The notes below the pieces were generated by a model. It was not told the DNA's origin. It did no database searches and saw only the letters and a list, made by a program, of their open reading frames with translations. From Pseudomonas sp. PDM16 (GTDB lineage: Bacteria; Pseudomonadota; Gammaproteobacteria; Pseudomonadales; Pseudomonadaceae), in the NCBI RefSeq assembly GCF_014851865.1, contig NZ_JACVAM010000001.1, forward strand, positions 1,328,309 to 1,392,308: DNA of 64,000 nucleotides, written 5' to 3'. Each line of letters opens with the position of its first letter. Position 1 is the first letter of the stretch. This document shows positions 10,615 through 19,713 of the stretch, piece by piece. The translations under genes were made by a program, and so were the position numbers.

Positions 10615-10642
10615 GGGCGCCCCACGGGGCGCCCTTCGTTTT
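10615..10642 (+). terminator. Rho-independent terminator after RND operon
   Basis: An 8-bp perfect GC stem (10615-10622 with 10627-10634) has a 4-nt loop and is followed by TTCGTTTT. Confidence 0.75.
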
Positions 10643-10670
10643 CCGGGGTGCGCCCCGTAGTGGATAACTC

Positions 10671-11858
10671 ATGAGCTTTCGCATCCTGCTGATACTCGGC
10701 ACCCTCAGTGCCTTCGGGCCCATGGCCATCGACTTCTACTTGCCGAGTTTCCCGACCCTGGCGCAGGTGTTCGGTACCGATGTCGACCATGTGCAGATGT
10801 CGCTGGCCTCTTACTTCGCCGGTACCGCCCTGGGCCAACTGATCTACGGTCCACTGGCGGATCGCTTCGGGCGGCGCAAGCCACTGGTCGCGGGCCTTGT
10901 GCTGTTCACCCTGGCGTCGCTGGCCTGTGCCCTGGCGCAGAGCCTGGAATGGCTGATCATCGCGCGCTTCGTCCAGGCCCTCGGTGGCTGTGCCGGCATG
11001 GTGATTTCGCGTGCGGTGGTGCGCGATCTGTGCGACCCGCTGGCCTCGGCCAAGGTGTTTTCCAAATTGATGCTGGTGATGGGGGTGGCGCCCATTCTCG
11101 CGCCGCTGGGCGGCGGCCTGCTGTTGCAACTTTTCGGCTGGCAGTCGATCTTCCTCGGCCTGGTGTTGTTCAGCGCCCTGTGCCTAGTGGCCGTGCTGTT
11201 GTGGCTGCCGGAGACGCGCTCGGCGGAGTTTCCCATTCAGCCTCTCAACGGTGCGGCAGGGCGTTACCTGATGCTGCTGCGCGATCGCCTGCTGATCGGC
11301 TACGGCCTGACTGGCGGCGTGGCCATGGCTGGCATGTTCGCCTATATCTCTGGCTCGCCCTTCGTCTTCATCGACCTGTATGGCATCCCGGCGGAACACT
11401 ACGGCTGGCTGTTTGGCGCCAACGCCGCCGGATTCATCCTCACCGCCCAGCTCAACGGCTGGCTGTTGCGCCACCACGGTCCGAACTACTGGCTCAAGCG
11501 CACGGTGTGGGTCTACTGTGCGGCGACCTTGGCGCTGCTGGCCGTGGCGATGGCTCGACCGGAGCAGCTGTGGCCGCTGCTGATTCCGCTGTTCATCAGC
11601 ACCGCCAGCCTTTCCTGCGTGCTGCCCAATGCCACCGCGTGTGCGATGGCAGGGCAGGGGGCCCATGCCGGCAGTGCGTCGGCGCTCATCGGTTCGTTGC
11701 AGTTCACGGTGGCAGCGGGTGCTTCAGGACTGGTAGGTGCGCTGCATGACGGCAGCGCACGCCCCATGGCCATGGTCATCGCCGTATGTGGCGTGATCAC
11801 GGTAGTGCTGGCACTGCTCAGCGCGAGCCATGCCCGGCGTCAGTCGCTGGAGTTCTGA
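10671..11858 (+). CDS. Bcr/CflA-family MFS drug transporter
   Basis: A 395-residue major-facilitator protein with 12 predicted helices. The Bcr/CflA hallmark start (AFGPMAIDFYLPSFPTLA) is present, and the loop 2-3 signature reads GPLADRFGRRKPL. Family members export drugs such as bicyclomycin, chloramphenicol or sulphonamides, or act on cysteine or dipeptides, by proton antiport. It follows the RND operon after a terminator with about 100 bp between, so it may have its own promoter. The stop lies 8 bp from that of the convergent small gene. Confidence 0.92.
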   Translation: MSFRILLILGTLSAFGPMAIDFYLPSFPTLAQVFGTDVDHVQMSLASYFAGTALGQLIYGPLADRFGRRKPLVAGLVLFTLASLACALAQSLEWLIIARFVQALGGCAGMVISRAVVRDLCDPLASAKVFSKLMLVMGVAPILAPLGGGLLLQLFGWQSIFLGLVLFSALCLVAVLLWLPETRSAEFPIQPLNGAAGRYLMLLRDRLLIGYGLTGGVAMAGMFAYISGSPFVFIDLYGIPAEHYGWLFGANAAGFILTAQLNGWLLRHHGPNYWLKRTVWVYCAATLALLAVAMARPEQLWPLLIPLFISTASLSCVLPNATACAMAGQGAHAGSASALIGSLQFTVAAGASGLVGALHDGSARPMAMVIAVCGVITVVLALLSASHARRQSLEF

Positions 11859-11865
11859 AGGCCTT

Positions 11866-12054
11866 TCAGCTCGCCGTTCGCACCGCATTGGCGTTGCGCC
11901 AGGGCAGCGGGTGGGGCGCCTTGAGCCGTTTCTGCAGCACGTCGACGAAGTCGAGTGCCTCGGCCTCGCTACGGAAACTCACGCCCTGCTGGTCCAGGCA
12001 TACCTGCCAGCGGGCACCTTCGGCGGTCTTTACCTGACGAATCTGGATGTTCAT
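11866..12054 (-). CDS. Small conserved-type hypothetical protein
   Basis: A 62-residue protein (MNIQIRQVKTAEGARWQVCL start) that looks like a small beta-beta-alpha domain followed by a basic tail. The ATG at 12054 is chosen because GGAGG lies 7 bp upstream; the longer open frame has no ribosome-binding site. It lies just downstream of the large sensor gene on the same strand. No function can be assigned. Confidence 0.62.
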   Translation of the reverse strand: MNIQIRQVKTAEGARWQVCLDQQGVSFRSEAEALDFVDVLQKRLKAPHPLPWRNANAVRTAS

Positions 12055-12121
12055 CGCAGGCCTCCACAAAAAGGGTGAAGCTCCAGTGTAGACCTGCGGT
12101 TTCGCTTTTCCCTGACCTGGG

Positions 12122-15100
12122 TCAACCGACCGACTGGTGGTCGCTGCGCAGCCAGTGGGCCAGTTGTACGGCACTCAGCGGGCGACTGAACAGGTAACCC
12201 TGGCATTGCTCGCAGCCGAGTTGACGCAGGGCCTGCAGCTGTTCGACGGTCTCCACCCCTTCGGCCAGCACGCAGAGCTTGAGGTTGCGCGCCAGGCCGA
12301 TGATGGTCGCCGCGATCTCCAGGTTGGCCTGGTCCTCCGGTACGCCACGCATGAAGCTCTGGTCGATCTTCAGCTTGTCCAGCGGGAAGCGTCGCAGGTA
12401 GGCCAGTGAGGAGTAGCCGGTGCCGAAGTCGTCGATTGCCAGGCGCAGGCCCAGGCCTTTGAGCGCGGCCAGGGTGGCCTGGGTTTGTTCGATGTTCTCG
12501 ATCAGCGCTCCCTCGGTGATTTCCAGCTCCAGGTGCTCGGCCGGCAGGCCACTGTCCTGCAGGGCTTCACGTACCTGTTGAAGCAGGTCCGCCTGGCGGA
12601 ACTGGCGGGGCGACAGGTTGACCGCCAGTGTGTGCAGCTCCAGGCCCTGCTGGCGCCAGAACTGCATCTGCCGGCAGGCCTCGCGCAGCACCCAGTTGCC
12701 AATCGGCACGATCAGCCCGGTTTCCTCGGCCAGCGGGATGAACTGCGCCGGGGAGATCATTCCCTCGCTGCTGTTCCAGCGTAGCAGCGCCTCCACGCCG
12801 ATAGGCTGGCCGTCACCGGCCCGCAGCAGCGGCTGGTAATGCAGCACGAACTCGTTGCGCTTGAGAGCCTGGCGCAGCTGGCCCTCCAGGGTCAGGCGAG
12901 TGTGTGCCTGCTGGGTCAGGCCCTGGGTGTAGAAGCGGAAGGTATTGCGGCCCTCCTGCTTGGCCTGGTGCAGGGCACTGTCGGCATTGCGCAGCAGGTC
13001 ATCGCCGGACAGGCCATCGTCTGGGTACAGGCTTATACCGACGCTCGCGCCCAGGTAGACCTCATGCCCGCTACCCAGTGGCAGCGGGCGCTCCAGCAGC
13101 TCGATCAGCGTGCGGGCGATGCCGGCTGCCTCTTCGGGGCGCTGCAGGTTCTCCAGCACCACCAGGAATTCGTCACTGCTCAGGCGCGCCAGGGTGTCTT
13201 CATTGCGCAGGCGTTGCTGCAGCCGCCGGGCTACGGCTACCAGGAGCTCGTCTCCGACCTTGTGGCCTAGGCTCTCGTTGATGGTCTTGAAGTTATCCAG
13301 GTCGAAGTACAGCACCGCCACTCGCTCCTGGTGGCGCTGGGCATGCTCGAGGGCGTGGCCGAGGCGTTCCATGGCGTAGAGGCGATTGGGCAGGTCGGTG
13401 AGCGTGTCGAAGTGCGCCAGGTGCGCCAGGCGCTCCTGGCTGTCACGGTACTGGCTGAGGTCGGTGAAGGTCAGCACGTATTGCGGTTGCTGCGGATCGC
13501 AGTCGCGTACCCGGCTGACGGTGAGCCAGAAGGGAAAGTGCGAGCCATCCTGCCGCCGGCTGTTCATCTCTCCCTGCCAGTGGCCGCTGTCCTGGACCTT
13601 GCGCCAGAGCGTGCGGTAGCGCGCACGCTCCGGGCTGTTGCCGGGCAGCAGTGGCAGGCGGCGGCCGAGTGCCTGTTGCTGGCTGAGCCCGGTGATATGG
13701 CTGAAGGCCGGGTTGCTGGTGAGGATGCGCCGGCGGGCATCGACGATCACCACCGCTTCCTGGGTACTTTCGAATACCGTGGCGGCCTGGTGCAGGGCTC
13801 GTTCCTGCTGCTTGCGCAGGCCGATGTCCTCGACCACCGAGATGAAATAGTGCGGCTCGCCATTGGTGTGGCGTACGAGGGTGGCGCTGAGATTGGCCCA
13901 GAGCACGCCGCCGTCACGGCGCAGATAGCGCTTTTCCAGGGTCAGCCGGGACAGTTCTCCATCCAGCAGGCGGCGGGTCTGCTCCAGATCCTCCTGCAGG
14001 TCGTCGGGGTGGGTGATGTCCTGGAAGGTCAGCTCCAGCAGTTGCTCGCGATCGTAGTCGAGCATCTGGCACAGGCGCTGGTTGACTCGCAGCCAGCGGC
14101 CATCGGGTGCCAGGTGGGCGATGCCGACGGCGGCCTGTTCGAAGGTGGCGCGGAAACGCAGCTCGCTCTGCAGTCGTTCGGCGTCCCGCTGCTGCTGGCG
14201 CACGGCGAGCCCGGCCAGGCGGGTGAATTCGGTGACCAGCTCGATATCCTCGTGGCTCGGCAGTGACGTGCGCCGGTAATAAATGCCGAACACCCCGAGC
14301 ACCTGGTTCTGGTCGTTCTTGAAGGGCAGAGACCAGCAGGAGCGCAGTCCCGCCTGGCGTGACTGTTCGCGAAACTCTATCCAATTGGGGTGGGTGCGGA
14401 TGTCCTCGACGATGGTCAGTTCCCCACTGGCGGCGGCATGGCCGCAGCTCCCCAGTTCGAGGCGGGCGGGCATGCCGTCGACCGCGTCGGCATAGCTGGC
14501 CGGCAGGCTTGGCGCTGCCAGGACGCGCAGTACGCCACCCTCCATCTGCAGGATGGACACCAGCATCTCGGGATTGATGTGTTCCAGCCGTTTGGCCATG
14601 TCGCGGAGGCTTTCCCGCAGCGGGCGCTGGGCCAGCATGCGGTCGAGCACTGCATTGCGTGCCTCTTGCAGGGCCTGGGTGTGGCGCCGCTCATGCACAT
14701 CGCCGAGGCTGCCTCGCAGCCCCAGTCCGTATTGCGGGCCGGCGGCCAGGCGCAGCATCACCCAGTGCGGCCTTCCGCTGGCATCACGCAGGCGCAGCTC
14801 GCCAAGCCAGCTGCTCTGCTGGTGCATGAGTACGGTGGACAGGTGCAGCCCGACTTCCTCCCGTTGGTCTTCCTCGACGAAGTCCAGCAACGGGCGGCCG
14901 ACGCTTTCGCGGATGCTGTAGCCGGTGATGGTCTGCCAGGCCGGGTTGACGAAGGTCAATCGACCGGCACCGTCGGTGAGGAAAATCGCCTCGTGCAGCT
15001 GCTCCACCAATTCCCGGTAGCGCGCCTCGCTGGCCTCAAGTTCCTGATGCACGGCTTTTTGCTGGCCGAGGTCGATGTCCACGCAATACAGCTCCAGCTG

Positions 15101-16015
15101 GTTGCGTGTGTTGCGCAGGATCAGGTGGCTGGAGTAGACGTGCACGTTGCTGCCGTCGCGATGTTGCAGCGTCAGCTCTGCGGCGGGAATGGCCGGCCCT
15201 CCGAGCATCCAGCTCTGGATATTGGTCACCACCTGGGCGCGCATGGGCGGGGGGATGATCAGGTCTTCCAGGCGCCTGCCCATGGCGTCGGCCACGTCGT
15301 AGCCATAGAGCTGGGCGCTGGCCTGATTCCAGAAAATCACCCGGCGATCACGGTCGTAGCCCTGCACGGCGATGCGCGGCGTCTGCTCGAACAGCTGGCG
15401 AAAGCGCTGCTCGCTCTCGCGTAGCGCCTGCTCGTCACGCTTCTGGCTGCTGATGTTCTGCACCGTGCCATGGGCACCTCCGCTCGACTCCAGTGTGCCT
15501 CTGAGCATGAGCCATACCGGTGCCTCTTCGATCGGCCTGTTCAGACGGGCATTCACCAGCAGAGGGGCACCTACCTCGAACAGAGCGTTCAGGGCGCGCT
15601 GAACGGCGCCGCGGTCGGCGGGGTGGAGCCAGGTGAGCAGATCCTCGATTTGCCCGGTGTTGTCGCTGTCCGGGCGAGCGAACAGGCGCAGCGATTCGGG
15701 GGACCAGTGGAAGCGGTCGTCGTAGTCCCAGGTGCCGAGCCCCGCATCGCGCTGCGCCTGCTGCAGCTTCAGCGCCTGTCGGCGCAGACCTCGCTCCATG
15801 TCGTGCTGGGCGCGCTGGTCGTGGCGACAGATGAGGAAGATCAACAGGCCGTTGAGGCTGATAAACAGCAGCCCCTTGACGGTCTGTAGCCCGGCATTCA
15901 AGTCGGGCGACAGGTTCAGGGCGAGCAACAGCAGGTCGCCGCAGAAAATCCAGCCGAGGCTGAACATCAGGTAGACGGCGGTGACACGTAGGGGGCGGGA
16001 GAGTGTCGGGTGCAT
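12122..16015 (-). CDS. Membrane PAS/GAF/GGDEF/EAL c-di-GMP signalling protein
   Basis: A 1297-residue protein. Two N-terminal membrane helices (about 10-60) are followed by several PAS modules (about 85-200, 205-325, 330-445), a GAF domain (about 460-610) and two more PAS modules (about 620-870). A GGDEF domain (about 880-1040) and a C-terminal EAL domain (about 1050-1295) complete it. The signature GGDEF is SSDEF (946-950), so cyclase activity is probably lost. The EAL domain keeps EAL (1075-1077), DDFGTGYSSL and KIDQSFM and should hydrolyse c-di-GMP. The likely role is a phosphodiesterase gated by redox, light or small-molecule input to the PAS/GAF relay. The first glutamate and loop residues would need alignment to confirm. 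Confidence 0.93.
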   Translation of the reverse strand: MHPTLSRPLRVTAVYLMFSLGWIFCGDLLLLALNLSPDLNAGLQTVKGLLFISLNGLLIFLICRHDQRAQHDMERGLRRQALKLQQAQRDAGLGTWDYDDRFHWSPESLRLFARPDSDNTGQIEDLLTWLHPADRGAVQRALNALFEVGAPLLVNARLNRPIEEAPVWLMLRGTLESSGGAHGTVQNISSQKRDEQALRESEQRFRQLFEQTPRIAVQGYDRDRRVIFWNQASAQLYGYDVADAMGRRLEDLIIPPPMRAQVVTNIQSWMLGGPAIPAAELTLQHRDGSNVHVYSSHLILRNTRNQLELYCVDIDLGQQKAVHQELEASEARYRELVEQLHEAIFLTDGAGRLTFVNPAWQTITGYSIRESVGRPLLDFVEEDQREEVGLHLSTVLMHQQSSWLGELRLRDASGRPHWVMLRLAAGPQYGLGLRGSLGDVHERRHTQALQEARNAVLDRMLAQRPLRESLRDMAKRLEHINPEMLVSILQMEGGVLRVLAAPSLPASYADAVDGMPARLELGSCGHAAASGELTIVEDIRTHPNWIEFREQSRQAGLRSCWSLPFKNDQNQVLGVFGIYYRRTSLPSHEDIELVTEFTRLAGLAVRQQQRDAERLQSELRFRATFEQAAVGIAHLAPDGRWLRVNQRLCQMLDYDREQLLELTFQDITHPDDLQEDLEQTRRLLDGELSRLTLEKRYLRRDGGVLWANLSATLVRHTNGEPHYFISVVEDIGLRKQQERALHQAATVFESTQEAVVIVDARRRILTSNPAFSHITGLSQQQALGRRLPLLPGNSPERARYRTLWRKVQDSGHWQGEMNSRRQDGSHFPFWLTVSRVRDCDPQQPQYVLTFTDLSQYRDSQERLAHLAHFDTLTDLPNRLYAMERLGHALEHAQRHQERVAVLYFDLDNFKTINESLGHKVGDELLVAVARRLQQRLRNEDTLARLSSDEFLVVLENLQRPEEAAGIARTLIELLERPLPLGSGHEVYLGASVGISLYPDDGLSGDDLLRNADSALHQAKQEGRNTFRFYTQGLTQQAHTRLTLEGQLRQALKRNEFVLHYQPLLRAGDGQPIGVEALLRWNSSEGMISPAQFIPLAEETGLIVPIGNWVLREACRQMQFWRQQGLELHTLAVNLSPRQFRQADLLQQVREALQDSGLPAEHLELEITEGALIENIEQTQATLAALKGLGLRLAIDDFGTGYSSLAYLRRFPLDKLKIDQSFMRGVPEDQANLEIAATIIGLARNLKLCVLAEGVETVEQLQALRQLGCEQCQGYLFSRPLSAVQLAHWLRSDHQSVG

Positions 16016-16357
16016 CCTGAACCCTCGTCATTCTCGATTACGGTCCGGCCAGGATCAGGTGGTCCTGACACCTGTGCAGTCTAGCTACTCGCTGCGCAAA
16101 CGCTGCATGGCCGGTGTCTCTGTCGCAGCGCAGCTGGCAGCCCCGCTCGCTGTCATACCGGGACATATGCGCATCTCAGTCGGATCGTCGAGCGGCCTAG
16201 ATCAGCATTTTCCCGTTGCGAAAAAGCGCTTTTCCTCCCAGGCAAAAGATTTGTCCTGTGTCACAAAATTGCTCATTGATTGCCCCTGTCAGGATACGGC
16301 CATAGCGCAAGGAGCGCCGCGGGCCCGAACAACTACATAAGCCAGGGGAATCTGCCA
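16016..16357. other. Intergenic region, divergent promoters
   Basis: 342 bp between the divergent c-di-GMP protein and the DUF11-type surface protein. The one distinct element is a 12-bp perfect palindrome AAAAGCGCTTTT (16222-16233), a possible operator. No RNA gene or further ORF is convincing. Confidence 0.4.
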
Positions 16358-19300
16358 ATGATCCATCCAACCCTAAAACTGCCGTCCCGTTACTGGGGGG
16401 AGCGCTCGCAGGGGAGGGGCATGCAGCTCTCCCTGGCCGCCTGTCTTGTCACAGGCCTGTTCTGTGCAGGCCAAGCGGGTGCTGTGGGTAGTCGCAGTCT
16501 GTATCCGGAGGGGTATTTCTCCGGAGAGACCGGCTACGACGCCGTACTCAATGCCAATGCCGGCCGCGCCAAGATGAATTTCACCGGCAACATTTATGGC
16601 GGCTCGGCCATCAGCGCACGTACCTTCATTTACGTCTATGCCCTGGCGGGCGAGCGCATCCTGCTGGGGCGTAGCGGCAACGGTGGCACCGCCACCATCT
16701 ATGCGCCGGATAACGACCACGGCCCAAAGGGTAACGAGGCTCCCACCGGGGGAGCTTCCTCGAACTGTTCGATTGCCTCGGGTAACGGTCTGATCTCTAG
16801 CCGTGCGGCCGAGCTGGCCGGCCCGGGCCCCGTGGTAGGTGCGATGACATCCGACCAGTACCGTCCTTGCGCCTATTCGGTCACCCAGTCCGGCGTATAC
16901 GGCGTGCTGATGAGCACAACCAACACCGAGCTGGACTACTGGGAAGTGGCGGTGCGCGCCGATGACACCAGCACAACTGACCTGTCCGGCCGTGTTTTCA
17001 CCTATACCTTCGCGGGGCGGACCGGCAGTAACAACACCGATCCCAGTACCGGCGGTACGCCATATCGGTTGTATTCGACCTTCCACTACGTCACCCAGGA
17101 TGGCTACCGCTACCGGCAGCAGATGAAGGGCCTGGACCCCAACGCCTTCGCCATCTATGCCAACGCCCGCGGCTTCCTTGATGCGGGCGAACCGCTCTAC
17201 AAGAACGCGGTGGGTACTTCCGACTATCTCAACAGCGGCATCGAGGGCGGTGTGACGCTGGAGGCACCCGCCTACCCGATCTTCTTCGAGGATATTTCCG
17301 GCAGCCAGGCGGATGCCACTCTGACGGAGCTGGGTATTCCCCTGGTTCCGCCGGAGCCGGTGATCGACAACGTCGTCTTCAGCTACCCGCCGGGCGGCAC
17401 CCCTCACAGCTATGTGGGACGCGGCGGTGTCATCAGCTTCGATGCCACCGACGTGATGAGCTACCAGATCGTGATCAGCGCGGGCGGCGACTACGATGTG
17501 GCCAACCCCCTGAACCGTGTGCTCGAAGGCTCGGCCGTGCCGGGGCGCAACGAGGTGCTCTGGGACGGTCTGGCCAACAACGGCTCGCCGGTGCCGGCCA
17601 ATGCTGGTGGCACACCGTACAACTTCCAGGTGGTTGGCCGTAACGGTGAGGCGCACTTCCCGTTGCTGGATGCCGAGAAGAACTTCAACGGCGGCCCCGT
17701 CATTACCCAGCTCAACGGCCTGGGGGTGAACGGGACCACCATCTATTACGATGATCGCGCCTACAAGACCCGAGCAGGGGTAGAGGTGGGTACCATTGCC
17801 GCGGATGGCACGCCAGAACACCTGTGCGGCGGTACTCTGGACAGCCGTCATGTTACGACGCCCGTCGAGGGCCTGAATGGCCTCGACAGCTCCTCCACTG
17901 CGGGCTACGGCACCACCTCGAACGGCGCTCCGCGCTATCCGCGCTATTGGGGCGGCAATGCCGGGAATACTGGCGGCTGCGGCAGCTCCACCGAGTTCGC
18001 TGACAAGCTGGGCCTGGACCTCTGGGTGCTGCAGAAGTCCGATCCCGAGCAGCCGGCCATGGGTATCCTGATCTACGCCAGTGCCGACGTGACGGCTCGC
18101 GTTTCCGCGCCGACCAGCGTTGCGCCGGGCGCCCCCGTGATCGCGCAGATCGAATTCGGCAACGTCGGTTCCTCGACGGCTGCGGGCGTGAATTACAGTG
18201 CCAACCTGCCTGGCGGACTCTCCGGTGTCAGTTGCTCCGGAGCCACCTGCAGCTACAACCCGGTCACCGGTGCAGTGACGATCTCGGGCCTGCCGCCCAC
18301 CCTGACCTCCGGCCAATGGGTGCCTCCGGTGACGCTGAGCTATAACGCTCCGGCCGCCGGCAGCGCATTGATCCAAGCGACCATCGCCACATCCAGCTCG
18401 CAGGAGCCGAACCCGGGGCATGCGCCGGATAGCGCTGGCGCCCTTACAGCAGTCGGCGTCGGCGGAAGCGTTGCCGACGTGATGGCCAGCGTTTCCGCAC
18501 CTGTCCAGGCCGTGGCCGGGCAGTCGGTGAACGTACCGGTGAGCTTCCGCAACTTCGGTCCGCTGGATGCTGCCGATATCAGCTACGTGGTGCAGCTGCC
18601 GCCCGGAACCACCGGCGTGAGCTGCGGTGCACCGGCCACCTGCGGTGCGCCCGATGCTTCCGGGCAGATGCTGGTGACCTTCCCGTCGGGCAACACCCTG
18701 GCCGCGGGGCAACAGCAGTCCTTCGTGCTGACCTACACCGCGCCATCCGTGGGCAGCACCGTGCCGGTGTCGGCTCGGGTCACTACCAGCACCGACGAAG
18801 GTGGCAGCACCGCCAACAACAATGCCAGCGGCATGACCACGGTGATCGATCCTGGCACCGCCCTGGCCGACGTGACCGTCAGCATCTCCCCGCCTGCCAG
18901 CGCCACTGCAGGGCAGCCGGTCAGCGTGCCGGTGGTCTTCGAGAACAAGGGGCCGAACGAGGCTAGCGGCGCGAGCTACGCGGTGAGCATTCCGAGTGGC
19001 CTGACCAACGTCACCTGTGCGCCGGCGGTCTGCTCGGTATCCGGAGGCAGCATCACCTGGACCGGCCCGGCCACGCTGGGCAACGGCCAGCGCTTCAACG
19101 CGAGCTTCAGCTACACGGCACCGTCCACCGGTCCGGTGAACCACACCGCCACCATCGGCACCTCGTCCTCGGAGAGCAACACCGGCAACAACCTGGCGTC
19201 GGCATCCACCAGCATCATCGCGCCGGACATGCGCGTCGATCTCGGTGGCCTCACCCCGCCGGCGGCACAGGTGCCCTATAACGGCAGCTTCACCTGCACC

Positions 19301-19672
19301 AACATCGGTTCTTCCGCTGCAACCGACAACACCAGCTGCTCGGTGAGCGGTCTGCCATCGGGCCTCAGCCAGGGTGCATGCACCCTGACGCCGGGCGGTG
19401 GAGCCTGGAGCACCGGTGACGCCGTTCCGGTAGGTGGTGTGGTGACCTGTGCGGTGACCGGCACGCCGGCCGCTCCGACCAGCTCGACCACGGTAACTGG
19501 TAACACCGATACCGATGACGATGCCGACCCGAGCAACAACCAGGCGACTGTCAGCCTTGCCGTCCAGGCGACCACGGCGGCGCCGACCCTCTCGGGATGG
19601 GCGTTGATCCTGCTGTCCAGTCTGCTTGCCTTCATCGGCCTTAACAGGCCGCGGGCCAGACCTGCAGTGTGA
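16358..19672 (+). CDS. Large surface protein with DUF11-like repeats and IPTL-CTERM tail
   Basis: A 1104-residue exported protein. The ATG at 16358 follows AGGGGA; the open frame extends 26 codons upstream without a site. A long signal region ends near AGQAGAVGS. An N-terminal portion of about 550 residues is unassigned. It is followed by repeated Ig-like modules of the DUF11/CARDB type (each with a pattern like VPVSFRNFGPLDAADISYVV, repeated near 570, 690, 830 and 950) rich in Ser, Thr, Gly and Asn. The C-terminus reads APTLSGWALILLSSLLAFIG followed by a basic tail, which matches the IPTL-CTERM sorting signal handled by exosortase XrtH. It is probably a surface-anchored or released extracellular protein. 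The exosortase gene is not in this window. Confidence 0.82.
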   Translation: MIHPTLKLPSRYWGERSQGRGMQLSLAACLVTGLFCAGQAGAVGSRSLYPEGYFSGETGYDAVLNANAGRAKMNFTGNIYGGSAISARTFIYVYALAGERILLGRSGNGGTATIYAPDNDHGPKGNEAPTGGASSNCSIASGNGLISSRAAELAGPGPVVGAMTSDQYRPCAYSVTQSGVYGVLMSTTNTELDYWEVAVRADDTSTTDLSGRVFTYTFAGRTGSNNTDPSTGGTPYRLYSTFHYVTQDGYRYRQQMKGLDPNAFAIYANARGFLDAGEPLYKNAVGTSDYLNSGIEGGVTLEAPAYPIFFEDISGSQADATLTELGIPLVPPEPVIDNVVFSYPPGGTPHSYVGRGGVISFDATDVMSYQIVISAGGDYDVANPLNRVLEGSAVPGRNEVLWDGLANNGSPVPANAGGTPYNFQVVGRNGEAHFPLLDAEKNFNGGPVITQLNGLGVNGTTIYYDDRAYKTRAGVEVGTIAADGTPEHLCGGTLDSRHVTTPVEGLNGLDSSSTAGYGTTSNGAPRYPRYWGGNAGNTGGCGSSTEFADKLGLDLWVLQKSDPEQPAMGILIYASADVTARVSAPTSVAPGAPVIAQIEFGNVGSSTAAGVNYSANLPGGLSGVSCSGATCSYNPVTGAVTISGLPPTLTSGQWVPPVTLSYNAPAAGSALIQATIATSSSQEPNPGHAPDSAGALTAVGVGGSVADVMASVSAPVQAVAGQSVNVPVSFRNFGPLDAADISYVVQLPPGTTGVSCGAPATCGAPDASGQMLVTFPSGNTLAAGQQQSFVLTYTAPSVGSTVPVSARVTTSTDEGGSTANNNASGMTTVIDPGTALADVTVSISPPASATAGQPVSVPVVFENKGPNEASGASYAVSIPSGLTNVTCAPAVCSVSGGSITWTGPATLGNGQRFNASFSYTAPSTGPVNHTATIGTSSSESNTGNNLASASTSIIAPDMRVDLGGLTPPAAQVPYNGSFTCTNIGSSAATDNTSCSVSGLPSGLSQGACTLTPGGGAWSTGDAVPVGGVVTCAVTGTPAAPTSSTTVTGNTDTDDDADPSNNQATVSLAVQATTAAPTLSGWALILLSSLLAFIGLNRPRARPAV

Positions 19673-19675
19673 ATC

Positions 19676-19705
19676 GAAAACGCCCGGCTTGTGCCGGGCG
19701 TTTTC
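19676..19705. terminator. Rho-independent terminator
   Basis: A perfect 13-bp stem (19676-19688 with 19693-19705) has a TTGT loop and a T-rich arm. It lies between convergent genes and may act in both directions. Confidence 0.88.
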
Positions 19706-19713
19706 TTTGGGCC

